Positions 15,642 to 24,954 of a stretch of DNA of 64,000 nucleotides are shown in pieces (the first letter of the stretch is position 1; each line of letters begins with the position of its first letter). The notes beneath the pieces were generated by a model that worked only from the letters and a program-made list of their open reading frames with translations, made no database searches and was not told where the DNA came from. The translations under genes were made by a program, and so were the position numbers. The stretch comes from Thiohalorhabdus sp. Cl-TMA. Lineage in GTDB: Bacteria > Pseudomonadota > Gammaproteobacteria > Thiohalorhabdales > Thiohalorhabdaceae. The stretch spans positions 1-64,000 of the forward strand of contig NZ_JBGUAW010000010.1 in the NCBI RefSeq assembly GCF_041821045.1, given 5' to 3'.

Positions 15642-15912
15642 CGCGGAAGTATAGTGGTTGGCCGTGCTGCGGGGCAAACTGGGGCCGGCGAGAACATTGG
15701 GCCGCCAAAGGAAGTCCAAGCGGACCGGGAGGTGTTGACCGGCGGGGGAGGCCGCGTGCGGCGGCATGTCGGAATCGGGCAGTAGGTAGGATTTATGGGC
15801 GGATCAAATATCCTGTTTGCCCGGGTTGTGCGCATATGGAATTATCCCAGAATTCTAATTTACCCAGTCGAACAGGCGACCGCATACGCAGGAGCGCCAG
15901 GAGGAGGGCCTC

Positions 15913-16287
15913 ATGGAAAAGCTGCTTATGGTAATGGTGAATACCGATCCCCGGCATGGGTCCGAGCTTGGTGCGCCGTTCTTCCAGGCTACCGTGGCCG
16001 CGGCCATGGAGTTCGAGGTTGAGGTGGTCATGACCGGTGGGGCCGGCGAGCTGGCCAAGAAGGGCGTTGCCGAGAACCTCTACGTGCAGGAAGGCAGCGA
16101 CAAGACCGTCTATGACTTCATCAAGGACGCCCACGAAGCCGGCGTGAAATTCATGGCCTGCACCCCCACCCTGGATCTTCTGGGCGTGGACAAGGACGGT
16201 CTGATCCCCGAGGTCGAGGACATCGTGGGCGGTGCCTATGTCATTACCCAGGCGATGGACGAAGATACCTGCGTGATGACCTACTAG
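15913..16287 (+). CDS. DsrE/DsrF-like family protein (sulfur-relay fold)
   Basis: The 124-residue DsrE-fold protein (LLMVMVNTDPRHGSELGAPF, then FEVEVVMTGGAGELAKKGV) has a single conserved Cys83 after strand 4 (KFMACTPTLDLLG), where sulfur-carrying members hold persulfide. AGGAGGAGGG lies a few bases before ATG 15913, a strong ribosome site, and the gene is closed by its own terminator, so it is an independent, probably well-expressed unit. A paralogue with the same Cys83 is at 49770-50141. Sulfane-sulfur transfer is the likely role; not all family members have it. Confidence 0.85.
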   Translation: MEKLLMVMVNTDPRHGSELGAPFFQATVAAAMEFEVEVVMTGGAGELAKKGVAENLYVQEGSDKTVYDFIKDAHEAGVKFMACTPTLDLLGVDKDGLIPEVEDIVGGAYVITQAMDEDTCVMTY

Positions 16288-16306
16288 GGCATCCTCTCCG
16301 CATTAC

Positions 16307-16336
16307 AAGGCCCGCCGCTAGTCGGCGGGCCTTTTT
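16307..16336 (+). terminator. Intrinsic terminator of the DsrE gene
   Basis: An 11-bp perfect stem AAGGCCCGCCG/CGGCGGGCCTT with a 5-base loop is followed by a T-run. It sits between this gene and convergent csiV. Confidence 0.92.
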
Positions 16337-16364
16337 GCGTCGGGCGGAAAGAGCGGTCCGGCGG

Positions 16365-17054
16365 CTACTCCATGCGCTCGATGCGCGCGATCACCCCGAA
16401 GCGTGGATGGTCGAAGTAATAGAAGCGGTTGGGGAGCAGGCGCCGGCTCTGCTGCAGGGTGTGGTGCCGGACGTCGATTCCCCAGGGCATCCAGCGGCGC
16501 TGCTCCGTGAATTCCAGGTTCACCTCCAGGTGGGCATAGCGACCCTTGTAGAAGGTGAGCGAGCCCTGGATGCGGTCGCTGTCCCAGTCCCCGGCCATCC
16601 CCGGGGGAAGCCAATCACCGCCCAGGGCGACCCGTATGGGCCGGTCCACCGCTTCCCCCAAACCGGCGAAGCCGGAACGGATGCTGGCCGGCCAGGCGCC
16701 GCGCAGGGGAATGGGCTCGGCCTCCTTCCTAGGCGCGGCGAAGGGAACCGCGAGACCCTGGATGAGGGGCCGATAGTCCGCCGATTCGCTGAGCCGGTCC
16801 CAGAGCTTGTCCATGGGGTCTTCGCCGGCGGTGGGATCGGGGAGGCCCTCCCCCTCGGATTCCGGCTCCTTCTTGTCCTTCACCGGCCCGGCCACCCGCA
16901 GCGGATCGTCCCAGTAATCCTGGTGCTGGAACACCAGGTACCGCACGATGTAGGGGATCCGGTCCTCCCGGCTCAGATCCTCGGAGGCCCCCCAGGCCGC
17001 TCCGGCAGCCAGGGCCGAGCCCAACGCCAGCACCAGCAGGGAAAAATGCCGCAC
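16365..17054 (-). CDS. CsiV-family periplasmic protein
   Basis: The 229-residue protein begins with a signal peptide (HFSLLVLALGSALAAGAAWGA). Its C-terminal half carries the pattern of the CsiV family: YKGRYAHLEVNLEF, then LQQSRRLLPNRFYYFDHPRF and GVIARI. In Vibrio CsiV binds peptidoglycan and is needed for response to D-amino acids. GTG 17054 shares one base with the stop of the upstream TPR gene (TAGTG), so the two are coupled. A central region (about 70-150) is charged and low in similarity. Confidence 0.8.
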   Translation of the reverse strand: MRHFSLLVLALGSALAAGAAWGASEDLSREDRIPYIVRYLVFQHQDYWDDPLRVAGPVKDKKEPESEGEGLPDPTAGEDPMDKLWDRLSESADYRPLIQGLAVPFAAPRKEAEPIPLRGAWPASIRSGFAGLGEAVDRPIRVALGGDWLPPGMAGDWDSDRIQGSLTFYKGRYAHLEVNLEFTEQRRWMPWGIDVRHHTLQQSRRLLPNRFYYFDHPRFGVIARIERME

Positions 17055-18763
17055 TATTCGCTCGCCTCGCTCTCTTCCGCTTCCGGTTGAACCGCGCGGA
17101 CGGTGGCTCCTTCGAGCCATTCGAGGAAATCGCCGCTCCCCGGAACCGGGTGCGTCTCTGCCAGGGAGCGCAGGGACGCCACGCCCTGGTTGTGAATGGT
17201 ATCCGGGTCCGCAGTGACCTGCAGGGCCTGATTGTACATCTCCGTGGCCTCCGCGCGCCTCCCCTGGGCGAGCAGGGAGAGGCCGAGGGCGAAGAGGAGA
17301 TCCGCGCGGTTGTCCTGGTTGGTCAGTGCCTGGCGGAAATCGGTCTCCGCGGCGTCGAAGCGGCCTGCCTGCAGGTTGATCCGGCCCCGCAGCACCATGC
17401 CCTCCACGGATTCGGGATCCCGCTCGAGTAGGGCGGCCACATCGTGGGCCGCCCGGTCGAGATTGCCCCGCTGCAGCTCCATGGCGGCGACCTCGCCCAG
17501 CAGCTCCGGCTCGTTGGGGTTGACCTGGAGGGCCTGGCGGTACCGCTCCCCCGCTTCCTCCCAGCGCCCCAGACCGCGCAGCAGCCGCGCATAGGCGCTC
17601 AGCAGGGAGCTGTCCTCCGGGTGCGTCTCCAAAGCTTCCCGCAGCAACCGCTCCGCCTCCTCGGTCTGCTGACGCCGGGCGAGGAAATTGGCGTACTGGC
17701 TTATGGCCCGCAGATCGTCGGGCCGCCGCTCCAGGACGTTCTGCAGGATCCGCTGGGCCTCCTCGGGGCGGTTCAGGGAGTCCAGCAGATAGGCGTAGTA
17801 CCGGGCGATGTCCGCTCGCGCGGGATCGGCCTCCAGGGCTCGCTTGTAGTGGGCCTCGGCCTCTTCAACGCGGCCGGTGTGCTCCAGGATCCAGGCGAGG
17901 TTGGAGAGCCGGTCGGCGGTGCTCGGGTGGCGGCGCAGAAGCTCCCGCGCGTAGCGCTCCGCCTCGGCATAGTTGGATTTGCTGTCCGCCTCCAGCATGG
18001 CGTAGTACAGCTCGTCGTCGGTAAGCAGCTCGAGGCTGCGGTCGCTCACCGCCGTGGCCACTTTCTCCAGGTAGGCGCCGGCTTCCGGAGAGACCGGGGA
18101 CTGGAGGTCGAGGTGCTCTTCGCGCAGCCGCTTCAGGGCGTCCTGCTCCTCCTGGACGGCCTGCTCGATTCGGGTGCGCTCCTCGGTCAGGAATTCATCG
18201 ATAAGCTTGCGGGTAAGCTGCCGGGTTTCCTCCTTGCTCTCCTCAAGAATGGACTCCCGCTCCTCCTCGGCCACCTGGCCCACCGCCTCCGAGAGGTTCC
18301 TCGAGAACTCCTCGCTGCGCAGGTGACTGTTGGTGGCCCGCTCGATGATGTCGCGGAGCATGGTGTGGATGTAGCCGAAGCCGAATACGCCGAGCAGGAT
18401 GAGGATGAAAGTGCCCACCCGCATATAGAGCGCCAGGGTCGATTCCAGGCTGGAGGTCTCGTCGGCGAGGTGCTGCTCCAGGCTCTCGATCTGGGTCTGG
18501 TACTGCTCACGGATGTGGGTAAGGTCGCTCTCCAGTCGGGTAACCCGCTCCCGCAGCTCCTGGGCCTGCCGCCGAAGCTGGGAATTGTTCTCGCGGAGGA
18601 TCTGCACCCGTTCCTGCAGGGCGGGATTGGAGCCGCCGGGTGCCCGTAAGTCGGGTCGGTCGGGTACCTGCTGGGCCAGACTGGAGGCGGCGCCCGCAAG
18701 GGCCCCGACCGCTAGGAAGAGGGCGGCAAGGAATTGAAGCAAGGCCCGGCGGAAATTCGGCAA
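17054..18763 (-). CDS. Membrane-anchored coiled-coil and TPR protein
   Basis: The 569-residue protein has an N-terminal signal-like helix (1-28), a coiled coil at about 48-108 (VQILRENNSQLRRQAQELRE), a transmembrane helix at about 113-133 (VGTFILILLGVFGFGYI), a second charged coiled region to about 215, and about eight tetratricopeptide repeats at 245-540 (for example EEAEAHYKRALEADPARADI). Start codon TTG 18763 has GGGAG upstream. The topology suggests a scaffold that gathers partners at the envelope. It is translationally coupled to CsiV, so a shared cell-wall role is likely; the exact function is unknown. Confidence 0.75.
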   Translation of the reverse strand: MPNFRRALLQFLAALFLAVGALAGAASSLAQQVPDRPDLRAPGGSNPALQERVQILRENNSQLRRQAQELRERVTRLESDLTHIREQYQTQIESLEQHLADETSSLESTLALYMRVGTFILILLGVFGFGYIHTMLRDIIERATNSHLRSEEFSRNLSEAVGQVAEEERESILEESKEETRQLTRKLIDEFLTEERTRIEQAVQEEQDALKRLREEHLDLQSPVSPEAGAYLEKVATAVSDRSLELLTDDELYYAMLEADSKSNYAEAERYARELLRRHPSTADRLSNLAWILEHTGRVEEAEAHYKRALEADPARADIARYYAYLLDSLNRPEEAQRILQNVLERRPDDLRAISQYANFLARRQQTEEAERLLREALETHPEDSSLLSAYARLLRGLGRWEEAGERYRQALQVNPNEPELLGEVAAMELQRGNLDRAAHDVAALLERDPESVEGMVLRGRINLQAGRFDAAETDFRQALTNQDNRADLLFALGLSLLAQGRRAEATEMYNQALQVTADPDTIHNQGVASLRSLAETHPVPGSGDFLEWLEGATVRAVQPEAEESEASE

Positions 18764-18798
18764 GGACGGCTCCCCCCTAGGAACGGCGCATCTTGGAA

Positions 18799-19965
18799 TC
18801 AGTGGGCGGTGGGCGGATGATGGGCGGCGATATCCGCGTCGGATAATCCCAGGATATAGAGCACGCCGTCCAGGCTGCTGTGAATGAGGTTGTAGGGGGC
18901 CTGCGCCCGCACCACCGGCTTGGCGTGGAAGGCCAGTCCCAGTCCCGCCTCGCCGATCATGGAGAGGTCGTTGGCCCCGTCGCCCATGACCATCAGCTGT
19001 TCGCTACTCAGGCCCAGCCGGTCCCGCAGCTCCCGCAGGGTGGCGGCCTTACGCTCGCCGTCGACGATATCCCCCAGTACCCGTCCGGTGAGCCGGCCGT
19101 CCGCCACCTCCAGGACGTTGGCGTTGGTGAAGTCGAGCTGGAAATCCTCGGTGAGACGGTCGGTGAAATAGGTAAAGCCCCCGGATACCACGGCCACCTT
19201 GAAGCCCAGGCCGCGTGCCGTTTCCACTAGGCGCCGCGCCCCGGGATTGGGGACGATCCGCTCCCGGTATACGGAATCGAGCACGGACTCGGAGAGCCCC
19301 TCCAGCATCTTGACCCGTTCCACCAAGCTGCCCTTGAAGTCCAGCTCGCCGTTCATGGCCCGCTCCGTGATGGCGGCCACCTGCTCCTTGACCCCGGCGT
19401 GCTCGGCGATCTCGTCGATGCACTCGACGGCGAGCAGGGTGGAGTCCATATCCATCATGAGCAGACCGGGCTCGGGGGTCACGGCCAGAGGCGGGAGAAC
19501 GGCCAAGTCCACGCCCGCGCTTTCAGCAGCCGGGCGCAGCGCACGGGTCAGGTGCCGGGGATCGGCGGGCGCGCCCACCAGGGAGAGCTCCACCGCCGCG
19601 AAGGTGGGCGACAGCACCCGCATGGACGTGATCACCAGCCCCTGGCCATTGAGCGCCGCGGCCATCCCGGCCAGTCGGTGGCCGTCCAGCTGTCCGCCCA
19701 GGACCACTGCCCGGTAGCCGCGGTCCTCGGCACGCACGGTCCGCCATCCTCCTGCAAGGGCCCCCTCCATGGCCCCCCGCAGGGCCCGGTCCAGGCCTTC
19801 TCCGACGGGGCTGTTGGCGCCTTCGGCCGTGGCCGTGGCGAGTCGAAAGGTGCCGAACGCGTATTCCTCCGGCGCACCCATAAGCCCGGGCACCGCATCA
19901 AGGGCGTTACATGGACTCTCGGCAGCCGTGGAAAAGACGTTGATCCGGTAGGCGGTCTGGGCCAT
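18799..19965 (-). CDS. serB: Phosphoserine phosphatase SerB
   Basis: SerB catalyses the last step of serine synthesis. The 388-residue protein has an ACT-like regulatory N-terminal region (about 1-160) and a HAD phosphatase domain with nucleophile Asp172 in MDMDSTLLAVECIDEIAE, the Ser motif AVVSGGFTYF and the DGANDLSMI motif. GGAG lies just before ATG 19965. It follows mfd by 49 bases on the same strand. Confidence 0.93.
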   Translation of the reverse strand: MAQTAYRINVFSTAAESPCNALDAVPGLMGAPEEYAFGTFRLATATAEGANSPVGEGLDRALRGAMEGALAGGWRTVRAEDRGYRAVVLGGQLDGHRLAGMAAALNGQGLVITSMRVLSPTFAAVELSLVGAPADPRHLTRALRPAAESAGVDLAVLPPLAVTPEPGLLMMDMDSTLLAVECIDEIAEHAGVKEQVAAITERAMNGELDFKGSLVERVKMLEGLSESVLDSVYRERIVPNPGARRLVETARGLGFKVAVVSGGFTYFTDRLTEDFQLDFTNANVLEVADGRLTGRVLGDIVDGERKAATLRELRDRLGLSSEQLMVMGDGANDLSMIGEAGLGLAFHAKPVVRAQAPYNLIHSSLDGVLYILGLSDADIAAHHPPTAH

Positions 19966-20014
19966 GTGGGTCTCCGTGGCGTGTCCGGCAATGCAGAGAT
20001 GGTTGGGGGAGCGT

Positions 20015-23000
20015 TCAGGTGGCCTGCTGGGCCTCGGCGGCGCCTTCGTCCACTCGGGCGTCGCTTTCGAGCAGGGTCAGGACCTGGCGCACGCCTTCGA
20101 TTCGGGTGGCCGGGTCACTCCAGTCGGCCTTGACGCGCAGCTCTCGGTCGCCGTGCAGGGCGAATCGCTCGGGGTCCTCCTGCAGGAGGGCCACCAGACG
20201 CTCCGGCCCCACATGGGGCCGGTGGGAGAACACCACCCGCCCGCCCACGGGGCCCGCCTCTAGACGCTCGATGCCGAGGCCCCGGGCGCGCAGCTTCAGC
20301 TGGGCCACCTCCAGGAGGTGGTGGGTGGAATCGGGAAGCCGGCCGAAGCGGTCCACCATTTCCTCGCGCAGGCCCTGCAGGGCTTCCCGGTCCGTAGCCG
20401 AGGCAATGCGCTTGTACAGCACCAGGCGCTCGTGCACGTCGGGCAGGTAGTCCTCCGGGATCAGGGTGGGGAGGTGGAGGTTGACCTGGGTGCCGTGCTC
20501 CTCTTCCTCCAGCTCGGTCTCCACCTCCACGCCGCGACCGGCCTTGAGATCCTCAATGGCCTCGTTGAGGAGCTCCACGTAGGTCTCGAAGCCTACCGCG
20601 TCGATGTGGCCGCTCTGCTCCTCGCCCAGGATCTCGCCGGCGCCCCGGATCTCCAGGTCGTGGTTGGCGATCAGGAAGCCAACCCCCAGGTCTTCCAGGG
20701 ACTCGATGGTCTCCAGCCGTTTCTGGGCGTCAGCGGTGAGGCCTTGCCGGCTGTTCACCATGAGGTAGGCATAGGCCCGGTGGCTGGAGCGGCCTACCCG
20801 GCCCCGGAGCTGGTGGAGCTGGGCGAGGCCGAAGCGGTCGGCGCGGTTGATGACGATGGTATTGGCGCTGGGAATGTCGATGCCCGACTCGATAATGGTG
20901 GTGGTCACGAGCACGTTGAAGCGCTGGTGGTAGAAGTCGGACATGACGTCCTCGAGCTCGCGCTCGCGCATCTGGCCATGGGCCACGCGCGTGGTGGCCT
21001 CGGGCACCAGCTTCTCCAGCTGCTCGCGGGTGCGCTCGATGGTGCGCACCTCGTTGTGCAGGAAATACACCTGCCCGCCGCGCCGGATCTCGCGCAGGAT
21101 GGCCTCGCGGATCAGGCCGTCGTCCCATTCGGAAACGAAGGTCTTCACCGCCAGCCGCTCGTCCGGCGGAGTGGCGATGATGGAGATGTCGCGGATGCCC
21201 GCCATGGTCTGGTTGAGGGTGCGCGGGATGGGGGTGGCGGTGAGGGTCAGCATATCCACCTCGGCGCGCCAGCGCTTGAGCCGCTCTTTCTGGCGCACGC
21301 CGAAGCGGTGCTCCTCATCCAGGATCACCAGGCCCAGGTCCTTGAAGGTGACGTCCTTCTGCAGCAGCCGGTGGGTCCCCACAGCGATGTCCACCTTGCC
21401 CGCGCGGATCCCCTCCAGGGCCTGGTTGACCTCCTTCTGCGACTGCATGCGCGACAGCAGCTCGATGCGCACGGCGGAGTTGACGAACCGTTCGCGCAGG
21501 CTGTCGTGGTGCTGCTGCGCGAGCAGGGTGGTGGGGGAGAGCAGCAGCACCTGCTTGCCGTTCTGTACCGCAAGGAAGGCGGCGCGCATGGCCACCTCGG
21601 TCTTGCCGAAGCCCACGTCGCCGCATACCAGGCGGTCCATGGGCTGCGGTGCCTGCATGGAGGCCAGCACTTCCTCGATGGCCTTTTCCTGGTCCGGGGT
21701 CTCCTCGAAGGGGAAATCGGCGGCGAAATCGTTGTAGGCGCTATCGGGCGGCGGGAAGGCATAGCCCTCCTTGGCGGCACGTTTGGCGTAGAGCTCCAGG
21801 AGCTCTGCGGCGGTGTCGCGGGCCTTCTTCTTGGCCCGGGCCTTGGCACGGCGCCACTGGTCACCGCCCAGCTTGTGGAGTGGCGCCTCTTCCTCCGCGG
21901 AGCCGGTGTAACGGCTGATGCGGTCGAGGGCGTCCACGGGCACGTAGAGCTTGTCGCCCCCGGAATACTCCAGCACCAGGTAGTCGCTGTCGAAGCCCTC
22001 GCCGCTGGGCAGGCGGGTGAGCCCCTGATAGCGCCCCACGCCGTGGTCCTCGTGCACTACGGGGCTGCCGATCTCCAGCTCGCCCAGGTTACGGATCACC
22101 GCCTCCGGGTCGCGCTGGCGCTTGCGGCTCTCGCGCCGGGGGAGACGGCCACCGAAGATCTGCGCTTCCGGAATCACGCGGACGGCCGGATCGCGCAGCA
22201 TCAGCCCGTGCTCCAGGCTGCCCACCGTGAGCGCCAGGTTGGTGGTGGATGCGCAGAACGCTTCCCAGCCCGATACCTCGTTGGGGACCAGGTGCCGTTC
22301 GCCGAGCAGTTCCCGCAGGGTCTCCCGGCGGCCCGCGCTTTCCGCCACCAGTAGCGTGGGGGTGCCGCCGTGCTCGTTAAGGAAACGGGCCAGCTGGTCG
22401 ATGGCCGCGTGCCGCTCGCGGGCGGCGGGGAAGGCCTGGGGCTTCTCCACGGGGGCGTCGCATGCGGCATCGCCGGCGGGCTCCTCGGAAAGCTCGATGC
22501 GGGCGAAGCCGCCGAGGCGGCGCTCCACGGTATCCGCGTCCAGGAACAGCTCCTCCGGGGGCAGGACCGGTCGCAGGGGATCCTTGGAGCGCACGGTGAA
22601 GCGCTCCCGGACCTCGTTGTCCCATTCCGCGGCTATCTCCGCCCGGTTCCCCGGGAGAGCGACGACGGCAGAATCGGGCAGGTAGTCCAGCAGGGTGACG
22701 GTGCGCTCGAAGAACAGCGGCAGGTAGTACTCGATACCGCCGGGCGCCAGCCCCTGTGACACGTCCCGGTAGAGGGGAATTTTGTGGGGGTCGCCTTCGA
22801 AGCGTGTACGGAAGGCGCTGCGGAAGTGCTGGATACCCTCCTCGTCCAGTGGAACCTCACGGGCCGGCAGGAGGCGGACCTCCTCCACCTGGCCGGTGGT
22901 CAGCTGGGACTCGGGATCGAAGTAGCGGATGCTGTCGATCTCCTCGTCGAACAGGTCGATCCGGATGGGCTGCTCGGTTCCTGCGGGGAAGAGGTCCACG

Positions 23001-23518
23001 ATGCTGCCCCGGACGGCGAATTCGCCGGGCTCCTTGACCTGGGAGACGGCCTGATAGCCGGCCCGGTCGAGGCGCTCGCGGAAAGATTCGGGGTCGAGGG
23101 TGTCGCCCACGCGGGTCCAGAGGGCGAAGCGGTCGAGGAACTCCGCCGGCGGCAGGGCCTGGGAGAGGGCGGCCCAGGGCGCAAGCAGGATGCCTCCCCC
23201 GCCGTTGTGAAGGTGATAGAGCGTGGTCAGGCGCTGGTTCACCAGATCGGCGTGCGGGGCGAAGGTGTCGTAGGGAAGGGTCTCCCCGTGTGGAAACAGG
23301 TGGATGTCCCCGGACAGCTCCGCCCCGCCGTAGAAGCGCAGCTCCGCGGCGAAGCGCTGCATCTGGGAAATGTCCCGGCAAACCACCAGCATGGCCCCGT
23401 CGTGGCCGCGATAGGCGGTGAGCAGGGCGAGGGCGGCTGCTCCGCCCCGCAGGTTGCCCCAGGTTTTCGGGTGTCCCGGTTCGGGTAGCGGTAGGTGAAT
23501 GGCGCAGGACCGGTGCAT
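20015..23518 (-). CDS. mfd: Transcription-repair coupling factor
   Basis: Mfd removes RNA polymerase stalled at lesions and recruits UvrA. The 1167-residue protein has the full order: UvrB-like N-terminal modules, the RNA-polymerase-interaction domain (GSPVVHEDHGVGRYQGL, KLYVPVDALDRISRYTG), RecG-like translocase motifs (GDVGFGKTEVAMRAAF Walker A, VILDEEHRFGVRQKE DEEH box, TATPIPRTLN, QLRGRVGRS) and the C-terminal TRCF domain. ATG 23518 begins MHRSCAIHLPLPEPGHPKTW; the upstream open frame is intergenic. It is divergent from ispD. Confidence 0.96.
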   Translation of the reverse strand: MHRSCAIHLPLPEPGHPKTWGNLRGGAAALALLTAYRGHDGAMLVVCRDISQMQRFAAELRFYGGAELSGDIHLFPHGETLPYDTFAPHADLVNQRLTTLYHLHNGGGGILLAPWAALSQALPPAEFLDRFALWTRVGDTLDPESFRERLDRAGYQAVSQVKEPGEFAVRGSIVDLFPAGTEQPIRIDLFDEEIDSIRYFDPESQLTTGQVEEVRLLPAREVPLDEEGIQHFRSAFRTRFEGDPHKIPLYRDVSQGLAPGGIEYYLPLFFERTVTLLDYLPDSAVVALPGNRAEIAAEWDNEVRERFTVRSKDPLRPVLPPEELFLDADTVERRLGGFARIELSEEPAGDAACDAPVEKPQAFPAARERHAAIDQLARFLNEHGGTPTLLVAESAGRRETLRELLGERHLVPNEVSGWEAFCASTTNLALTVGSLEHGLMLRDPAVRVIPEAQIFGGRLPRRESRKRQRDPEAVIRNLGELEIGSPVVHEDHGVGRYQGLTRLPSGEGFDSDYLVLEYSGGDKLYVPVDALDRISRYTGSAEEEAPLHKLGGDQWRRAKARAKKKARDTAAELLELYAKRAAKEGYAFPPPDSAYNDFAADFPFEETPDQEKAIEEVLASMQAPQPMDRLVCGDVGFGKTEVAMRAAFLAVQNGKQVLLLSPTTLLAQQHHDSLRERFVNSAVRIELLSRMQSQKEVNQALEGIRAGKVDIAVGTHRLLQKDVTFKDLGLVILDEEHRFGVRQKERLKRWRAEVDMLTLTATPIPRTLNQTMAGIRDISIIATPPDERLAVKTFVSEWDDGLIREAILREIRRGGQVYFLHNEVRTIERTREQLEKLVPEATTRVAHGQMRERELEDVMSDFYHQRFNVLVTTTIIESGIDIPSANTIVINRADRFGLAQLHQLRGRVGRSSHRAYAYLMVNSRQGLTADAQKRLETIESLEDLGVGFLIANHDLEIRGAGEILGEEQSGHIDAVGFETYVELLNEAIEDLKAGRGVEVETELEEEEHGTQVNLHLPTLIPEDYLPDVHERLVLYKRIASATDREALQGLREEMVDRFGRLPDSTHHLLEVAQLKLRARGLGIERLEAGPVGGRVVFSHRPHVGPERLVALLQEDPERFALHGDRELRVKADWSDPATRIEGVRQVLTLLESDARVDEGAAEAQQAT

Positions 23519-23705
23519 GGACGCTCTAGGTTGTTGTTGGTGACGGTACGGGTCGAAGACAATAGGCCGGCACCCACCGGGTAGGGGCCGGCGGGAAAAA
23601 AGGGCTATTTTCCCGCAATGGTCGCACAAGCACAATGCGGTTCCCGGTCCCGATGGGCTATACTGATCGCCCCAATCTCCCACAGCCCCCAGCAGGACGG
23701 ATTAC

Positions 23706-24413
23706 GTGCCCGATACAGAAGCGCGTCGCGTATGGGCGATCGTGCCCGCAGCCGGAATAGGCAGCCGCATGGGCAGCGAACGGCCGAAACAGTATCTGGA
23801 GCTTGCCGGACGGACCATCCTGGAGCACACCCTGGAACGCTTGCTGTCCCATGGGTCCATCCATGCGGTCCTTCCGGTCATTCGTCCCGACGATCCTTTC
23901 TGGCCGGAGGCGCGGACACGGCTGGCGATGTTCCCCAACCTGCTGCCGGAGGCCCCCGGCGGCGATGAGCGGCAGGAGTCTGTTGCCAACGGTGTGGAGG
24001 CCTTGAACCTTGGGACCACGGAGGACCTGGTTTTGATCCATGATGCTGTGCGTCCTTGCATCGGGGACGAGGAGATCCATAGTGTCGTTGCGGCCGCCGA
24101 TGAGTGCGGCGGGGCCATCCTTGCCGTGCCCGTGGCGGATACACTCAAGCGGGTCGCCGCGGACGGGTGCATCGAAGATACCGTGGACCGGAGCGGTCTT
24201 TGGCGGGCGCAGACGCCACAGGTGTTTCGTCACGGGGAATTGGAGCACGCCCTGGAGGTCGCCCGGACGCACCCGGAGCCGGCCACTGACGAGGCCAGCA
24301 TCCTGGAGCGGGCGGGCTACCCCGTCCGAGTGGTGCCCGGACGGGATGACAACCTCAAGGTGACCCGTCCGGAGGATCTGGCGCTGGCCGAGCTGTTCCT
24401 GGGGGCCCGGTGA
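23706..24413 (+). CDS. ispD: 2-C-methyl-D-erythritol 4-phosphate cytidylyltransferase
   Basis: IspD makes CDP-methylerythritol in the MEP isoprenoid pathway. The 235-residue protein opens with the nucleotide-binding loop [20 protein letters not shown], followed by [11 protein letters not shown] and the ISPD-family [11 protein letters not shown]. The start is GTG 23706 with AGGACGGA upstream. Its stop overlaps the ispF start by one base (TGATG). It supplies precursors for the HpnD-like synthase in this window and for quinones. Confidence 0.95.
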   Translation: MPDTEARRVWAIVPAAGIGSRMGSERPKQYLELAGRTILEHTLERLLSHGSIHAVLPVIRPDDPFWPEARTRLAMFPNLLPEAPGGDERQESVANGVEALNLGTTEDLVLIHDAVRPCIGDEEIHSVVAAADECGGAILAVPVADTLKRVAADGCIEDTVDRSGLWRAQTPQVFRHGELEHALEVARTHPEPATDEASILERAGYPVRVVPGRDDNLKVTRPEDLALAELFLGAR

Positions 24414-24889
24414 TGCGGGTGGGACAGGGGTTCGACGCGCACGCCCTGGTGGCTGACCGGCCGCTGGTCCTGGGCGGTGTCCGGATTCCCAACGATCTCG
24501 GCCTGGCGGGCCACAGCGACGCGGACGTGCTTCTGCACGCCGTCTGCGACGCGCTCCTCGGCGCGGCCGGCCTGGGGGATCTGGGAAGGCACTTCCCGGA
24601 CACCGACAGCGCCCACTCCGGGCGCGACAGCCGGGAGTTCGTGCGCGAGGTGGCGGAGCAGCTGACCGAAGCGGGCTGGGAGGTGGGCAACGTGGACGCC
24701 ACGGTGGTTGCCCAGCGTCCCAAGCTCGGACCGCACGTGGCCCGGATGGAGGCCAACCTTGCCCAGGACCTCGGCGTGGAGGTGCCCCGCGTCAACGTCA
24801 AGGCCACCACCACCGAGCACCTCGGATGGACCGGACGCGGCGAGGGTATCGCCGCCATGGCCGTGGTACTGCTGGGGCCCGCCGAGTAG
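24413..24889 (+). CDS. ispF: 2-C-methyl-D-erythritol 2,4-cyclodiphosphate synthase
   Basis: IspF closes the cyclodiphosphate ring in the MEP pathway. The 158-residue trimeric enzyme has the zinc ligands Asp8/His10 in GQGFDAH and the His in [20 protein letters not shown], plus the substrate loop GRHFPDTD. It is coupled to ispD by a 1-base overlap, the common gammaproteobacterial ispDF arrangement, and truD follows. Confidence 0.96.
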   Translation: MRVGQGFDAHALVADRPLVLGGVRIPNDLGLAGHSDADVLLHAVCDALLGAAGLGDLGRHFPDTDSAHSGRDSREFVREVAEQLTEAGWEVGNVDATVVAQRPKLGPHVARMEANLAQDLGVEVPRVNVKATTTEHLGWTGRGEGIAAMAVVLLGPAE

Positions 24890-24954
24890 GCGGATGAACA
24901 GCCAAGCGCGTGAAGAACGGGTTGGCGCTTTTTCTACTTCTTTCGTGAGCTGCC

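Noticed and set aside
20318-22354. 678-codon plus-strand open frame opposite mfd
   Set aside because: Shadow of mfd codons; no recognisable domain or ribosome site.
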